In this document: piece by piece, positions 10,702 to 21,239 of the stretch | Layout: every line of letters begins with the position of its first letter | Numbering within the stretch: position 1 is the first letter of the stretch | NCBI GenBank assembly: GCA_003194525.1 | Contig: NBIV01000463.1 | Span: 1-26,106 of the forward strand | Direction of reading: 5' to 3' | DNA: 26,106 nt | Source: Gracilariopsis chorda | Lineage: Eukaryota; Rhodophyta; Florideophyceae; Gracilariales; Gracilariaceae | Translations under genes and position numbers: made by a program | Notes under the pieces: model-generated | Databases searched by the model: none | Seen by the model: only the letters and a program-made list of their open reading frames with translations | Told to the model about the DNA's origin: nothing

Positions 10702-12510
10702 TTGGATGCCGGTTTTAGAAGGCGGTACCGCCCTTGCGCATTGTTTGGGACATTCGCAGTCGCCCCATCTCCAGCATTAGCAGCACCAGCAGCCGTCACT
10801 ACAGCGTGCTCTTCTGTTACGGTTCCTTCTACCAAGCGCGGTACTTGAGACTCCACTCGGTACAGGCCAGTCAGATCCACGAAGAGCGTTCTCATCATGG
10901 TTGGCCCCCCACCAGGAGCATCTTCAGGGAGAGGCCCAGCACCTACGTGAGGAGCACTGAATGTGGCACTTCGGGTTCCTTCGTAACCACGTACAACTAC
11001 TCCCTCTTCTGCTGCCTGCATGCTGATATCGACGGCGGTATCTGAATTTTATTGTTGTTGCTGCGTGCTAAGCATGGATTGGTACCGCTCACGCACCACG
11101 TCTGGCTTGGGCTGGATCACATCGTACAACTTGGGCACAATGTCTCGTACGTTGATATCTTGAATGAACGCACGCAAATTGGCACGCGCATAGTGAGAGG
11201 GATCCAAGTTAGGGGGACCAGTACCCCACAGAAAGCTGTAGCGCGTGTTGTTCTGGTTCTGCGTGGGCAGAGCGAGAGCTGCGTTTCTTTCAAGTCTCAG
11301 AAAGAAGGGACCGCCTCCCGTCACATACGACATGTCCATGAACGCTTGCGTCGTAGCGAAGAGCGTATTCAAGTTGAGAAAATGGCTGTGAAAGGCTCTC
11401 AGACTATAAAGACTGCGACCAACTCGTTGCTACGCCTTCTGCGGAACGTGACGCCCCACCCTGATATTCTTTTCATTCCACAGCACACTCCATTAGTCTA
11501 TTTGTCAAGCAAAACGCATCCGCAGTACTTGCAGCTATGAATTCTCAATGTCCAGTCCCGGTACGCGCAGGAGGAGAGCGTGTGTGCGTGCTCGCCGCAT
11601 CTTCCGCATCGCCTTCGACCTGCAGTGGGAAGCGTCTCAAACTCCGGCACGCTTGCACGGATGGCCGGATCATTCCTCGCCTGAGCTGCCACGGAATCCC
11701 ACGCATAGTACACGCGATAGAGTCCTCGATCAGGACGCCCAGCACAGTGCATGACCGTCGTATCAAGCTGTTGCTGTGGCTGATGCTGCAGCTGGGGTGA
11801 GAGAGCCGGTGTGATCTCATCCGCTTCCACCTCCATCGGAATGGACATCTGTTGTTTTTCCTGTTCCGCTTGTGGCAACGCAGGCTGCGGCGGCGGGTGT
11901 GAGGGAGCCGGGGTGATCTCATCCTCTTCCACTTCCATCGGGACTGGCATCTGTTCTTCCTCTTGTTCAGCTTGTGGCAGAGCAGGCTGCTGTGATGGCG
12001 GTGGCTGTGAGGGAGCAGGGATGATCTCATCCTCTTCCACTTCCATCGCAACCGGCATCTGTTCTGCAGGCATAGGTGGGAGAAAGGGAGGCATCGGAGG
12101 CGGTGGAATGTGACTTGGAAGGCCTCTCACAAACTCCAGAAATCCAGGAATTGGGCAGATGTCGGTAGATCTGTGGCAGCGGACTCACTGGCTCCAGTGA
12201 CGCTTGTGCTAACTGCTGCTGCAACCGAAGTAGGTGCAGGAGTAATTTCGTCTTCTTCAACCACTGGAACAATAGGTCTTTAAACGTGCGCTCCGCTCTC
12301 ATTTACTCCCAACTCATCTGGAGCTGGAAGAGCTGGTGCTCTTCGGGGTCTTCCAGCTCCTGCCCGTGCTCCACCACTGCCGACGCGACGACCACCAGCG
12401 TTTTGCCTTGCACCGCCTGCGTTCAACCTGGCACCTCCAGAATTGTCTCTGGCACCTCCTGAGTTAGATCGGACGGCACCAGAGTTTAGACGTCGCCCTC
12501 CTCTCGTCAT
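10702..12510 (-). pseudogene. Helitron Rep/helicase, N-terminal part (copy A)
   Basis: The start codon at 12510 gives the same N-terminus as copy B: repeats of the type NSGG/NAGG, an AT-hook-like GAGRPRR, proline/acidic repeats and the Cys-rich block CGRCGEH. The frame is broken by a TAA near 12280 (CAA in B), a lost base near 12158, TAG at 11498-11500 (GAG in B), a lost base near 11418 and TAA at 11049-11051 (CAA or an inserted triplet relative to B). After that the frame runs through 10702 into gypsy RT text, making a chimeric frame down to 10617. It retains TAC and TTG codons where B has its two stops. It lacks all catalytic motifs. Confidence 0.85.
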
Positions 12511-13177
12511 TTCAATTTACCAGAAACAGGAAAAAAACAATTCTATGTTTTTGTAAACCGTTAAAACATTTGCCAGAGTTCCAGAAAAATTTCCATTATA
12601 CCACAAAGTTGAAAGTGAAAAACTGGTTGCAGTTTGTTGCTTTGCACCCACCGGGCCTAGTCACATGCAGCAATTAAAAAAACAAATTGCTGCAAGGCTT
12701 ATATTTACCCGATGCAGTCGTGCGCAGCACAGGGACTCTCGACACACTCCTGTTGGATTATGACGGGCGGAGTGTGCCCAGCCGGTTTTCAAGCCGTTTG
12801 ATGTTTAACTCGCGTCCGGTGGTAAGGATTGGTCTGCCTTTACTCACACATCGAAGTGTGCTTTCCGGCCCCAAGAGGTACGACACGGCGGCCGCCCCGG
12901 ACCCTGTACAGCAAGCTGGTATTAGGTCCGGTAAACCCTCAGACTTCCTGATCGCCGTCAAACGACCAGTATACCACAGAGGAGCACCTGACTTTTCCCA
13001 GATCCGTGGTACTTAGTGGGTTACTCTTGTGGCGACCTGCACACGCGCTCGGCCTTGCCTAGGTCCCAGGCCAGCAAACAGTGCCCAAAGTAGGAAAAGG
13101 TTACGACACTGCGCTATTAGCCAAGCCTGAATGGGATGGAAAATAGTGGTTAGGGTCAGCAAGCGAGATGCATTTGG

Positions 13178-13256
13178 CATTGCGCCAGTGCAGTATATAC
13201 GTCTGTTGCAGGCAAGTCTGCAATGAAACTTCAGTATACACTGCACTGGCGCAGTG
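13178..13256. repeat. Inverted repeat (hairpin) in Helitron A leader
   Basis: Two arms of about 23 bases, 13178-13200 and 13234-13256, are near-perfect reverse complements (TGCGCCAGTGCAGTATATAC against GTATACACTGCACTGGCGCA), separated by about 33 bases. The second arm is itself a small hairpin, TGCACTG-GCG-CAGTGCA. The same structure occurs in copy B at 21159-21239. It lies upstream of the Rep/helicase start, so it may affect transcription or replication; function is unknown. Confidence 0.7.
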
Positions 13257-13363
13257 CAATTTGCCACGTGTCGGAATGAACAGGGGGGGTTTTGCTGCTG
13301 AGTGGCTGGCACAACAATTTGATTGTATTGCAAGCCATTCAGCAGCCATTGCACAGTCAACTT

Positions 13364-13414
13364 GCAGCAGCAGCAGCTAATTAACTTAACGCTTTGCTGC
13401 TGCTGCTGCTGCTG
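13364..13414. repeat. (CAG)n / (CTG)n inverted trinucleotide runs in Helitron A
   Basis: A short CAG run at about 13364-13376 is followed 20 bases later by a CTG run at about 13395-13414, so the pair can fold as a hairpin. Each of the five array units has a CTG run at the matching place. Run length varies between units, as expected of a microsatellite. Confidence 0.8.
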
Positions 13415-13433
13415 AATTTTTTTTTTGATGCTG

Positions 13434-13511
13434 GGGAGGCGTTGCGCCAAATGGGCGATTTGCATGCGCAAACGGGGGCGTGCAAAGCGAATTTGTGGCG
13501 CAACGCCTCCC
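13434..13511. repeat. 5' subterminal stem-loop of Helitron A
   Basis: The arms GGGAGGCGTTGCGCCAAAT and ATTTGTGGCGCAACGCCTCCC pair over about 19 bases around a loop of roughly 40 bases. It lies some 60-135 bases inside the 5' TCTC terminus. The same stem recurs in every array member (13903-13979, 14373-14449, 14812-14888, 21493-21569). Confidence 0.85.
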
Positions 13512-13568
13512 GTCAGTCAACAACACCCCCTCATATATGAGCAAATCATTAAGAGTGGGGTGTTGAGA

Positions 13569-14032
13569 CAAGTGGAAACAGCCTTCGGCCGTGGGTGGCG
13601 CTGCGCGCCGCGTTGGTTTTGTAGCTTTGTGTATTTAGTAGCGTTCGGAGGCTCTCCGAGCACTTTGCTCACTTGCGCTCGCAATAGCGCTCGTAGAACC
13701 ACGGAGCGCCGCGGCGCCGAGAGTATGTGGAGCCGTAGGGGTTTGTGTTTATGTGCCTAAATTGACTGCAGTGCCAGCCAATGATGAGAAAGCGTGACAC
13801 GTTGCTTTGTGTAACTGGGTGGCACTGCAGTCATTATGGGAGTGCCAGCCAGTAAGCAGGAAGCTTTGCTGCTGCTGCTGCTGCTGAATTTTTTAATTGG
13901 TAGGGAGGCGTTGTGCCAAATGGGCGATTCGCATGGGCAAACGGGGGCGTGCAAGACGATTTTGTGGCGCAACGCCTCCATTCATACAAGAACACCCCCC
14001 TCATAGAGGAACAAATCATTATAATGGAGAGA
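13569..14032 (-). mobile_element. Non-autonomous Helitron unit U3 (464 bp)
   Basis: On the minus strand it starts TCTC at 14032 and ends CTTG at 13569-13572. The first ~170 bases match the 5' end of autonomous copies A and B, including the 19-base stem and the CAG run, and the last ~45 bases match the 3' end of B with the GGCGC-TGC-GCGCC hairpin at 13597-13609. The middle is unrelated to the autonomous gene and holds inverted repeats built on CTGCAGTGCC (about 13762-13834) and a GCGCCGCGGCGC palindrome near 13708. There is no coding capacity. It abuts A and U2 without spacer. Confidence 0.8.
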
Positions 14033-14508
14033 CAAGTGGAAACGGCCTTCGGCCGTGGGCGGCGCTGCGCGCCGCGTTGTGTTTGTAGCTTTGTGTTTTT
14101 AGTAGCGTTCGGAGGCTCTCCGAGCACTTTGCTCACTTGCGCTCGCAATAGCGCTCGTAGAACCACGTGGCGCCGCGGCGCCTAGAGTACGTAGAGCCGT
14201 AATGGTTTGTGTTTAGGTACGTAAATTGACTGCAGTGCCAGCCAATGATGGGGAAGCGCGACACGTTGCTTTGTGTAACTGGGTGGCACTGCAGTCATTA
14301 TGGGAGTGCCAGCCAGTAAGCAGGAAGCTTTGCTGCTGCTGCTGCTGCTGCTGCTGAATGTTTTAAATGGTAGGGAGGCGTTGCGCCAAATGGGCGTTTT
14401 GCATGCGCAAACGGGGGCGTGCAAAGGGAATTTGTGGCGCAACGCCTCCTGTCAGTCAACAACACCCCCCTCATTCATGTGTAAATCATTAAGAGTGGGG
14501 TGTTGAGA
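14033..14508 (-). mobile_element. Non-autonomous Helitron unit U2 (476 bp)
   Basis: This unit has the same organisation as U3: TCTC start at 14508, 5' stem at 14373-14449, an expanded CTG run near 14330-14356 (about eight units), internal CTGCAGTGCC inverted repeat, GCGCCGCGGCGCC palindrome near 14171, a seven-base GC stem with TGC loop at 14059-14075, and CTTG end at 14033-14036. It has no gene. Short open frames across it are not conserved in the other units. Confidence 0.8.
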
Positions 14509-14939
14509 CAAGTGGAAACAGCCTTCGGCCGTGGGTGGCGCTGCGCGCCGCGTTGGTTTTGTAGCTTTGTGTATTTAGTAGCGTTTGGAGGCTCTCCGAG
14601 CACTTTGCTCGCTTGCGCTCGCAATAGCACTCGTAGAACCACGGGGCGCCGCGGCGCCTAGGTGCCTAAATTGACTGCAGTGCCAGCCAATGATGAGAAA
14701 GCGTGACACGTTGCTTTGTGTAACTGGGTGGCACTGCAGTCATTATGGGAGTGCCAGCCAGTAAGCAGGAAGCTTTGCTGCTGCTGCTGCTGCTGAATTT
14801 TTTTAATGGTAGGGAGGCGTTGCGCCAAATGGGCGATTTGCATGGGCAAACGGGGGCGTGCAAGAGGATTTTATGGCGCAACGCCTCCATTCAATCAAGA
14901 ACCCCCCCCTCATAGAGGAACAAATACTTATGATGGAGA
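14509..14939 (-). mobile_element. Non-autonomous Helitron unit U1 (431 bp)
   Basis: It begins TCTCC at 14939 directly after the CTTG of autonomous copy B and ends CTTG at 14509-14512. It carries the 5' stem (14812-14888), the CTG run, the CTGCAGTGCC inverted repeat (about 14674-14742), the GGGCGCCGCGGCGCC palindrome near 14644-14658 and the 3' hairpin (14537-14549). It is shorter than its neighbours mainly because about 40 bases next to the palindrome are missing. It has no coding capacity. Confidence 0.8.
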
Positions 14940-14965
14940 CAAGAGGAAGCGGCCTTCGGCTGCGG

Positions 14966-14982
14966 GCGGCGCTGCGCGCCGC
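14966..14982. repeat. 3' subterminal hairpin of Helitron B
   Basis: GCGGCGC and GCGCCGC form a perfect seven-base stem around a TGC loop, ending 26 bases before the element terminus at 14940. A GC-rich hairpin close to the 3' end is a hallmark of Helitrons, where it is thought to act as a replication terminator. Equivalent hairpins occur at 14537-14549, 14059-14075 and 13597-13609. Confidence 0.8.
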
Positions 14983-15086
14983 GGTGGAGGAGTGATAAAC
15001 AGCGGTGAGGAAAAAAGAGGGTGGAGAAAGCAAAAGCAGAAAAGCAAGTAGTTTAATTCAATGAAAAAAGAATGCAAGAGATATGA

Positions 15087-18000
15087 TTACGGTTGTGGAG
15101 GGATGCAGAACTGAATGGCTTCAGGCAGCACTGGGTTGGCGATGGGAACAGGCATGAGATGAATTGTGTGCGCATTCTCGGGTGTAAGCTGCGGATCATG
15201 CAGGAGCAGCACATGGTCGTTCCTTCGAACGCGCGACAATGCGACATACAACTGACCTGCGCAGAAGAAGTTGGATCGTACATCCACAACCAAGCCATCC
15301 AAGGTTTTTCCCTGTCCTTTGTGAACTGTAGCTGCAAACGCAAGACGAATAGGGAACTGCCTTCGAATCATGCGAATGTCTGCGAAAGAAAACTCGAAGT
15401 CGATACGATGCAGGAGCTGTCGTTCGAGCACCGGTCCGTTCTCGTCGAATCGAACCACCTGCATCGTAAAGTGATCGACACGCACGACTACGAACAGCTT
15501 TCCGTTGAGCACAGCCGGATGCAACACGTTCCGAATGACCATAACTGGCACACCAATCTTCAAATCCAAGTTATGAGGAGGTACACCAGTAGGTGCATAC
15601 TGATACGCAAACTCGGGAACAAAGGTATTGGTGACGTCGGGCTCTGAGTTTGGTACACCGTCAGGTTGTACCGTCGTAGCGGACGGAAGAGTGAAGCGTT
15701 CACCAGGAAACAGATCCAGCGCTGCCGCATTGTGTTCATCGACTAACTGATTTGTGGAGGCAATGAGCATTTTGCTGAGATCCACATCCTCCTTGCGTCG
15801 TGTTGTGAGCCACTTCCACAGGAATTGGTAGGCGGTTTGCATGCCACCGGTAGATCTGAGTGGTAGCGGAGCGTCGTTGGATATTGTGTTTCGTGCAATG
15901 GAACGTAACAGCGACGCAAATGCAGGATCATCGGCTTGGTACAGCACTTGAACCGAGCACAATGTCCACAGATCACTCTTCCACGGCAATTCGTTGAGAA
16001 TTTTTGTGTAAACTCGTCTCACATTACCACTTGGCTCGGCCTCCATGTACACCTGCGGCACCACTGGAAGCAGCTGGGAGTAGTCGCCGGATAGAATGAT
16101 GGTCAAGCCCCCAAACGGAGGCAGGTTTTCCATTCCACTGCAGCGAAGATCTTTGAGCAACGCATCCATGAGTTCGAAGAGCTTTCGTGAGAGCATGGAC
16201 GCCTCATCCAAGACGAGCAGTTGTATTTCGCGTAGCAGTTCTGCACGTTGAGATCGGGGACCGTACTTTGACAAAGTGGCTGTAGTGTTGCTTGTGCTGT
16301 CCCTATCAGCTACACCCAGTCCGAGAAGGCTATGTAAAGTGCGGCCACCTTCGTACAACGAAGCTGCAATGCCTGTTGTAGCAGTCATTTCGGCGAGCAT
16401 TCCTTCCGACTCAACGATATCACGAAGGAGGTTGAGCACGTATGTCTTTCCGGTTCCTGCGGATCCTTGCACAAAGAACACGTTTCCAGGAGTGCTTGTT
16501 CGCTCCTGCAGTGCCTGTCGTTGTTGCAATGCAGCAATGACGGTGTCAATGACTTGTCTTTGGCGAGGTTTTAAGGTGGCGTACCTTGACTGCAAAGTTG
16601 ACGAATTTCGCACCACTCGTGCGTCTCGAGTTGTTGTAGCTCGATTCTCCTCAGTCAATGCTGTATGATCCTGCTGTAGGTGCTGGGAGAAGAAGCTGTG
16701 ATCGCGAAGCAGTCGTCCTCCGTGCCGGTCTGAGATTTCCACCACACGCCGATACATTTCTTGCTTTCGTTGCTGCTCATCTCCTGTATGTATGTCGCTA
16801 CATAGTGCCTCCCAGTTTTCGACGGCCATTTTTTCTGGGTCTGCGCCTTGTTGGTATAGTGTAACAACCAGACGTCGTAGCTCTGAGGGCGTGCTGTATA
16901 TCTGAACTGCTTCTTGGAATGCAATATCAAACTCGGATCCGTCCGCGAGCAGTCCGCTTACAATCGCAGTTTCACGATACGTTTCATACTGCTGTCCGTT
17001 GAAAGTCCTTGCGTCTTCATAAGAGCTCGAGCCGTGATTCATGAGCAGCAAGCGCAGAGCAAAGAGCTCAATGGCCGACGGTGAAACACCTCTGATCCTT
17101 GCGACACACTGCTCGTCGTCCGTGCGCTCTACCACGTACATGGGCGGATCGCAGTCGTCTGTGGGCACCTGAGTGCTGTCTCCGTCGTATTGGTTAAGCA
17201 CGCGGCCTGGAAGCGTGCGATACAATCGCACTTTTTCAAAGTACGAAAGGTAGTCGAGGTTCGCGTATGCTTCGGGCCTTGCAAAGTATCTCTCCAGTGT
17301 AGACGGCTGTGATGCAGAAGAGAGCTGGTTTGGACCTCTCAGCAGAAATATGCGCTCTCCTTCCAAGTGAATGGCCAGTCGCTCTACTTTTGGTACGATG
17401 TGAACATGTCGAAACTCGAAAAGTCTCCAAGCTGCATTGACGGCGCCCACCACACGCGCTCGCATGTATGCACGAATGTCGTTCTGCACCTGTGGCTCTT
17501 GTTGCTGCTCGTTGTGTGTGCCTGTCTCATTAGCATCACTCACATTGAGCACCACCTCCTGAGCTTTGTGCTGCTTAAACGCGTACTTCATCAGATAAGC
17601 CACTGCGCCCCCTCCTTGCGTGCGTTCTACGTTGATATGAGAGCGGTACTTCTTGGTCAGAGTTGGGTTGTACGGCACAATCTTGAGGTCTTCTTGCCTT
17701 CTTCTGCGGTAAATAACGCGATTCGTGCCTTTTTCAATGTACGTCTCCTGCACAATCATATTGCTGTCGTATCCAAACTTGCACCGCCCAGCGCGATTCC
17801 GGCAATAGGTGGAGTGGCGGTGCCTGTGCATGGAACGAATGAGAGCACGCAACGCGTCGTCTTCGCCTGGAAGGGGAAGTTTTGCACGAATGAGCTCTTC
17901 GATCACATCAACGTCTTCAATCACGCCTCCTTCGAGCCACACGAGCATGTGGTGATGAGGCACATTGCGCTCTTGAACCTCGAGCTTTGATGCAAGCCCC

Positions 18001-20492
18001 AGGCACTTCAATCCAAAGATCTGCTCCGAGTTCTTCTCCAAATCCTTCATGAAGTCGTTTGCGTACTGGTTGTACACCCTTGCAATCAGATCCGGTTGGT
18101 CAAACGGTCGAGGGCGGTTACTTTGTGCCGTAAAAGCGCCACGATTGGTGGTGTCCATCCCAAGACGCTGGATGTCCTCTCGCCAGATGTTCATGGTGAT
18201 TGTAATGAACAGAGAAGGCGGTCCTCTCCGCGCCACGATCGCCTGTACATCCATGCGCTTGTTCTTCCAGTATGCTGCTGAGTTGACCGAGTCATCGGGC
18301 AGAAAGATGCGTCCCATTAGCACGAACTGGGATTGTGGCACGTGACCGGTTTGCTGTTGTGCTTGCTGCATTTCTTGCTCTTGTACAATGCGTGCCCGTT
18401 GTTCTCTTTCGAGGAAACGCAGTCGCATGTCCTCAATGTTTGTGTGGGTGCGAAGCATCCACATCTGCATCAACGGTCCACTGTCCAGAAGGATGTTGTC
18501 TGAGTACAGTCGTCTCTTCGCGTTCTCAGCCCAGGTGAGCTTTCGGAGCTTCCACTCGTTGACGCTGAGACCTGAGATTTGCTGTGTTGAGTTCTTTGCC
18601 TCCAGAAACACGCCAATGTCAAACGGTTCGTGCTGATCTCCGTACGGGTAGAGAAGAAGAAAAGTGCCTTTCTCTGCCGTTTTGGATGCCGGTTTTAGAA
18701 GGCGGTACCGCACTTGCGCATTGTTTGCGGCATTCGCAGTCGCCCCATCTCCAGCATTAGCAGCACCAGCAGCCGTCACTACGGCGTGCTCTTCTGTTAC
18801 GGTTCCTTCTACCAAGCGCGGTACTTGAGACTCCACTCGGTACAGGCCAGTCGGATCCACGACGAGCGTTCTCATCATGGTTGGCCCCCCACCAGGAGCA
18901 TCTTCAGGGAGAGGCCCAGCACCTACGTGAGGAGCACTGACTGTGGCACTTCGGGTTCCTTCGTAACCACGTACGACTAATCCCTCTTCTGCTGCCTGCA
19001 TGCTGATATCGACGGCGGTATCTGCATTTTGTTGTTGTTGTTGCGTGCTAAGCATGGATCGGTACCGCTCACGCACCACGTCTGGCTTGGGCTGGATCAC
19101 ATCGTACAACTTGGGCACGATGTCTCGTACGTTGATATCTTGAATGAACGCACGCTAATTGGCACGCTCATAGTGAGAGGGATCCAAGTTAGGGGGACCA
19201 GTACCCCACAGAAAGCTGTAGCGCGTGTTGTTCTGGTTCTGCGTGGGCAGAGCGAGAGCTGCGTTTCCCTCAAGTCTCAGAAAGGAGGGACCGCCTCCCG
19301 TCACATACGACATGTCCATGAACGCTTGCGTCGTCGCGAAGAGCGTATTCAAGTTGAGGAAATGGCTGTGAAAGGCTCTCAAGCTATAAAGACTGCGAAC
19401 CAACTCGCTGCTACGCCTTCTGCGGAACGTGACGCCCCACCCTGACATTCTTTTCATTCCACAGCACACTCCATTGGTCTCTTTGCCAACCAAAACGCAT
19501 CCGCAGTACTTGCAGCTATGAATTCTCAATGTCCAGTCCCGGTACGGGCAGGAGGAGAGCGTGTGTGCGTGCTCGCCGCATCTTCCGCATCGCCTTTGAC
19601 CTGCAGTGGGAAGCGTCTCAAACTCCGGCACGCTTGCACGGATGGCCGGATCATTCCTCGCCTGAGCTGCCACGGAATCCCACGCATATTACACGCGATA
19701 GAGTCCTCGATCAGGACGCCCAGCACAGTGCATGACCGTCGTATCAAGCTGTTGCTGTGGCTGATGCTGCGGCTGGTGTGAGGGAGCCGGTGTGATCTCA
19801 TCCGCTTCCACTTCCATCGGAATGGACATCTGTTGTTCTTCCTGTTCCGCTTGTGGCAACGCAGGCTGCGGCGGCGGGTGTGAGGGAGCCGGGGTGATCT
19901 CATCCTCTTCCACTTCCATCGGGACTGGCATCTGTTCTTCCTCTTGTTCAGCTTGTGGCAGAGCAGGCTGCTGTGATGGCGGTGGCTGTGAGGGAGCAGG
20001 GATGATCTCATCCTCTTCCACTTCCATCGCAACCGGCATCTGTTCTGCAGGCATCGGTGGGAGAGGGGGAGGCATCGGAGGCGGTGGAATGTGACTTGGA
20101 AGGCCTCTCACAAACTCCAGAAATCCAGGAATTGGGCACGATGTTGGTAGATCTGTGGCAGCGGACCCACTGGCTCCAGCGGCGCTTGTGCTAACTGCTG
20201 CTGCAACCGAAGTAGGTGCAGGAGTAATTTCGTCTTCTTCAACCACTGGAACAATAGGTCCTTGAACGTGTGCTCCGCTCTCATTTACTCGGAACTCATC
20301 TGGAGATGGAGGAGCTCGTTCTCTTCGGGGTCTTCCAGCTCCTGCCCGTGCTCCACCACTGCTGACGCGACGACCACCAGCGTTTTGCCTTGAACCACCT
20401 GCGTTCAACCTGGCACCTCCAGAATTGTCTCTGGCACCTCCCGAGTTAGATTGGATGCCACCGGAGTTCAGACGTCGCCCTCCTCTCGTCAT
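15087..20492 (-). pseudogene. Helitron Rep/helicase (RepHel), one frame with two stops
   Basis: The protein would nick and rejoin element ends (HUH endonuclease) and unwind DNA (Pif1-like helicase) in rolling-circle transposition. One frame of 1801 codons runs from ATG at 20492 to the stop at 15087; internal stops are TAA at 19689-19691 and TAG at 19155-19157. In full-frame numbering, residues 3-57 hold seven-residue N(S/A)GG repeats and an AT-hook-like GAGRPRR; 84-240 Pro/acidic repeats; 302-344 a Cys-rich block (CGRCGEH, CKYCGC). The Rep domain shows PHHHMLVWL near 845 and the two-tyrosine motif YLMKYAFK near 965. The helicase shows GSAGTGKT (about 1342), LLVLDEAS (1425), GDYSQLLP (1468), TVHKGQGKT (1721) and LYVALSRV (1747). 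The longest uninterrupted part, 15087-19118, keeps every catalytic motif. No introns are apparent. A shortened product could still exist, so dead or alive is undecided. Confidence 0.93.
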
Positions 20493-21220
20493 TTCAATTT
20501 ACCAAAGAAAAGAAAAAAAACAATTCTATGTTTTTAAACCGTTAAAAAATTTGCCAGAGTTCCAGAATAATTCCCAATAAAACACAAAGTTGAAAGTGAA
20601 AAAACTGGTTGCAGTTTGTTGCGTTGCACCCACCGGGCCTAGTCGCATGCAGCAATTAAAAAAACAAATTGCTGCAAGGCTTATATTTACCCGATGCAGT
20701 CGTGCGCAGCACAGGGACTCTCGACACACTCCTGTTGGATTATGACGGGCAGAGTGTGCCCAGCTGGTTTTCAAGCCGTTTGATGTTTAACCCGCGTCCG
20801 GTTGTAAGGATTGGTCTGCCTTTACTCACACACCGAATTGTGCTTTCCGGCCCCAAGAGGTACGACACGGCGGCTGCCCCGGACCCTGCACAGCAAGCTG
20901 GTATTAGGTCCGGTAAACCCTCAGACTTCCTGATCGCCGTCAAACGACCAGTATACCACAGAGGAGCACCTGACTTTTCCCAGATCCGTGGTACTTAGTG
21001 GGTTACTCTTGTGGCGACCTGCACACGAGCTCGGCCTTGCCTAGGTCCCAGGCCAGCAAACGGTGCCCAAAGTAGCAAAAAGTTACGACACTGCGCTATT
21101 GGCCAAGCCTGAATGGGATGGAAAATAGTGGTTAGGGTCAGCAAGCGAGATGCATTTGGCACTGCGCCAGTGCAGTATATACGTCTGTTGCAGGCAAGTC
21201 TGCAATGAAACTTCAGTATA
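20493..21220 (-). other. Helitron B 5' leader (non-coding)
   Basis: This region lies between the Rep/helicase start and the tandem repeats and is present in both A and B. It presumably holds the promoter, but I cannot point to a specific element. A 109-codon plus-strand frame (20669-20998, TTG start) stays open in both copies. Five of eight differences there change the residue, so no constraint is visible and I do not call it a gene. Confidence 0.5.
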
Positions 21221-21239
21221 CGCTGCACTGGCGCAGTGC
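21159..21239. repeat. Inverted repeat (hairpin) in Helitron B leader
   Basis: The arms at about 21159-21182 and 21216-21239 are reverse complements, apart from a mismatch, around a spacer of about 33 bases. It is equivalent to 13178-13256 in copy A. The second arm overlaps the first of three tandem 40 bp units. Confidence 0.7.

Larger units (their letters stand above)
10702..13568 (-). mobile_element. Helitron copy A, 5' portion, truncated
   Basis: This segment is a direct repeat of 18684-21627 in the autonomous Helitron B. In the 330 bp open stretch at 12687-13016 I count 8 substitutions against 20669-20998. On the minus strand it starts TCTCAACACCCC at 13568, immediately after the CTTG end of the neighbouring short unit, and runs through the 5' leader and the N-terminal third of the Rep/helicase gene. 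At 10702 similarity to B stops and gypsy RT begins, so the HUH, helicase and 3' end are missing. It is the last member of the head-to-tail array. Confidence 0.85.

Noticed and set aside
11811..12113. Plus-strand Ser/Cys/Gly-rich frame, also at 19792-20094
   Set aside because: It is the reverse strand of the Pro/acidic repeats of the Helitron protein; the repetitive composition is inherited from that gene.
13569..14939. Tandem satellite or CRISPR-like array
   Set aside because: The ~460 bp period is far too long for CRISPR, and unit ends coincide with the termini of the neighbouring autonomous Helitron, so mini-Helitrons explain it better.
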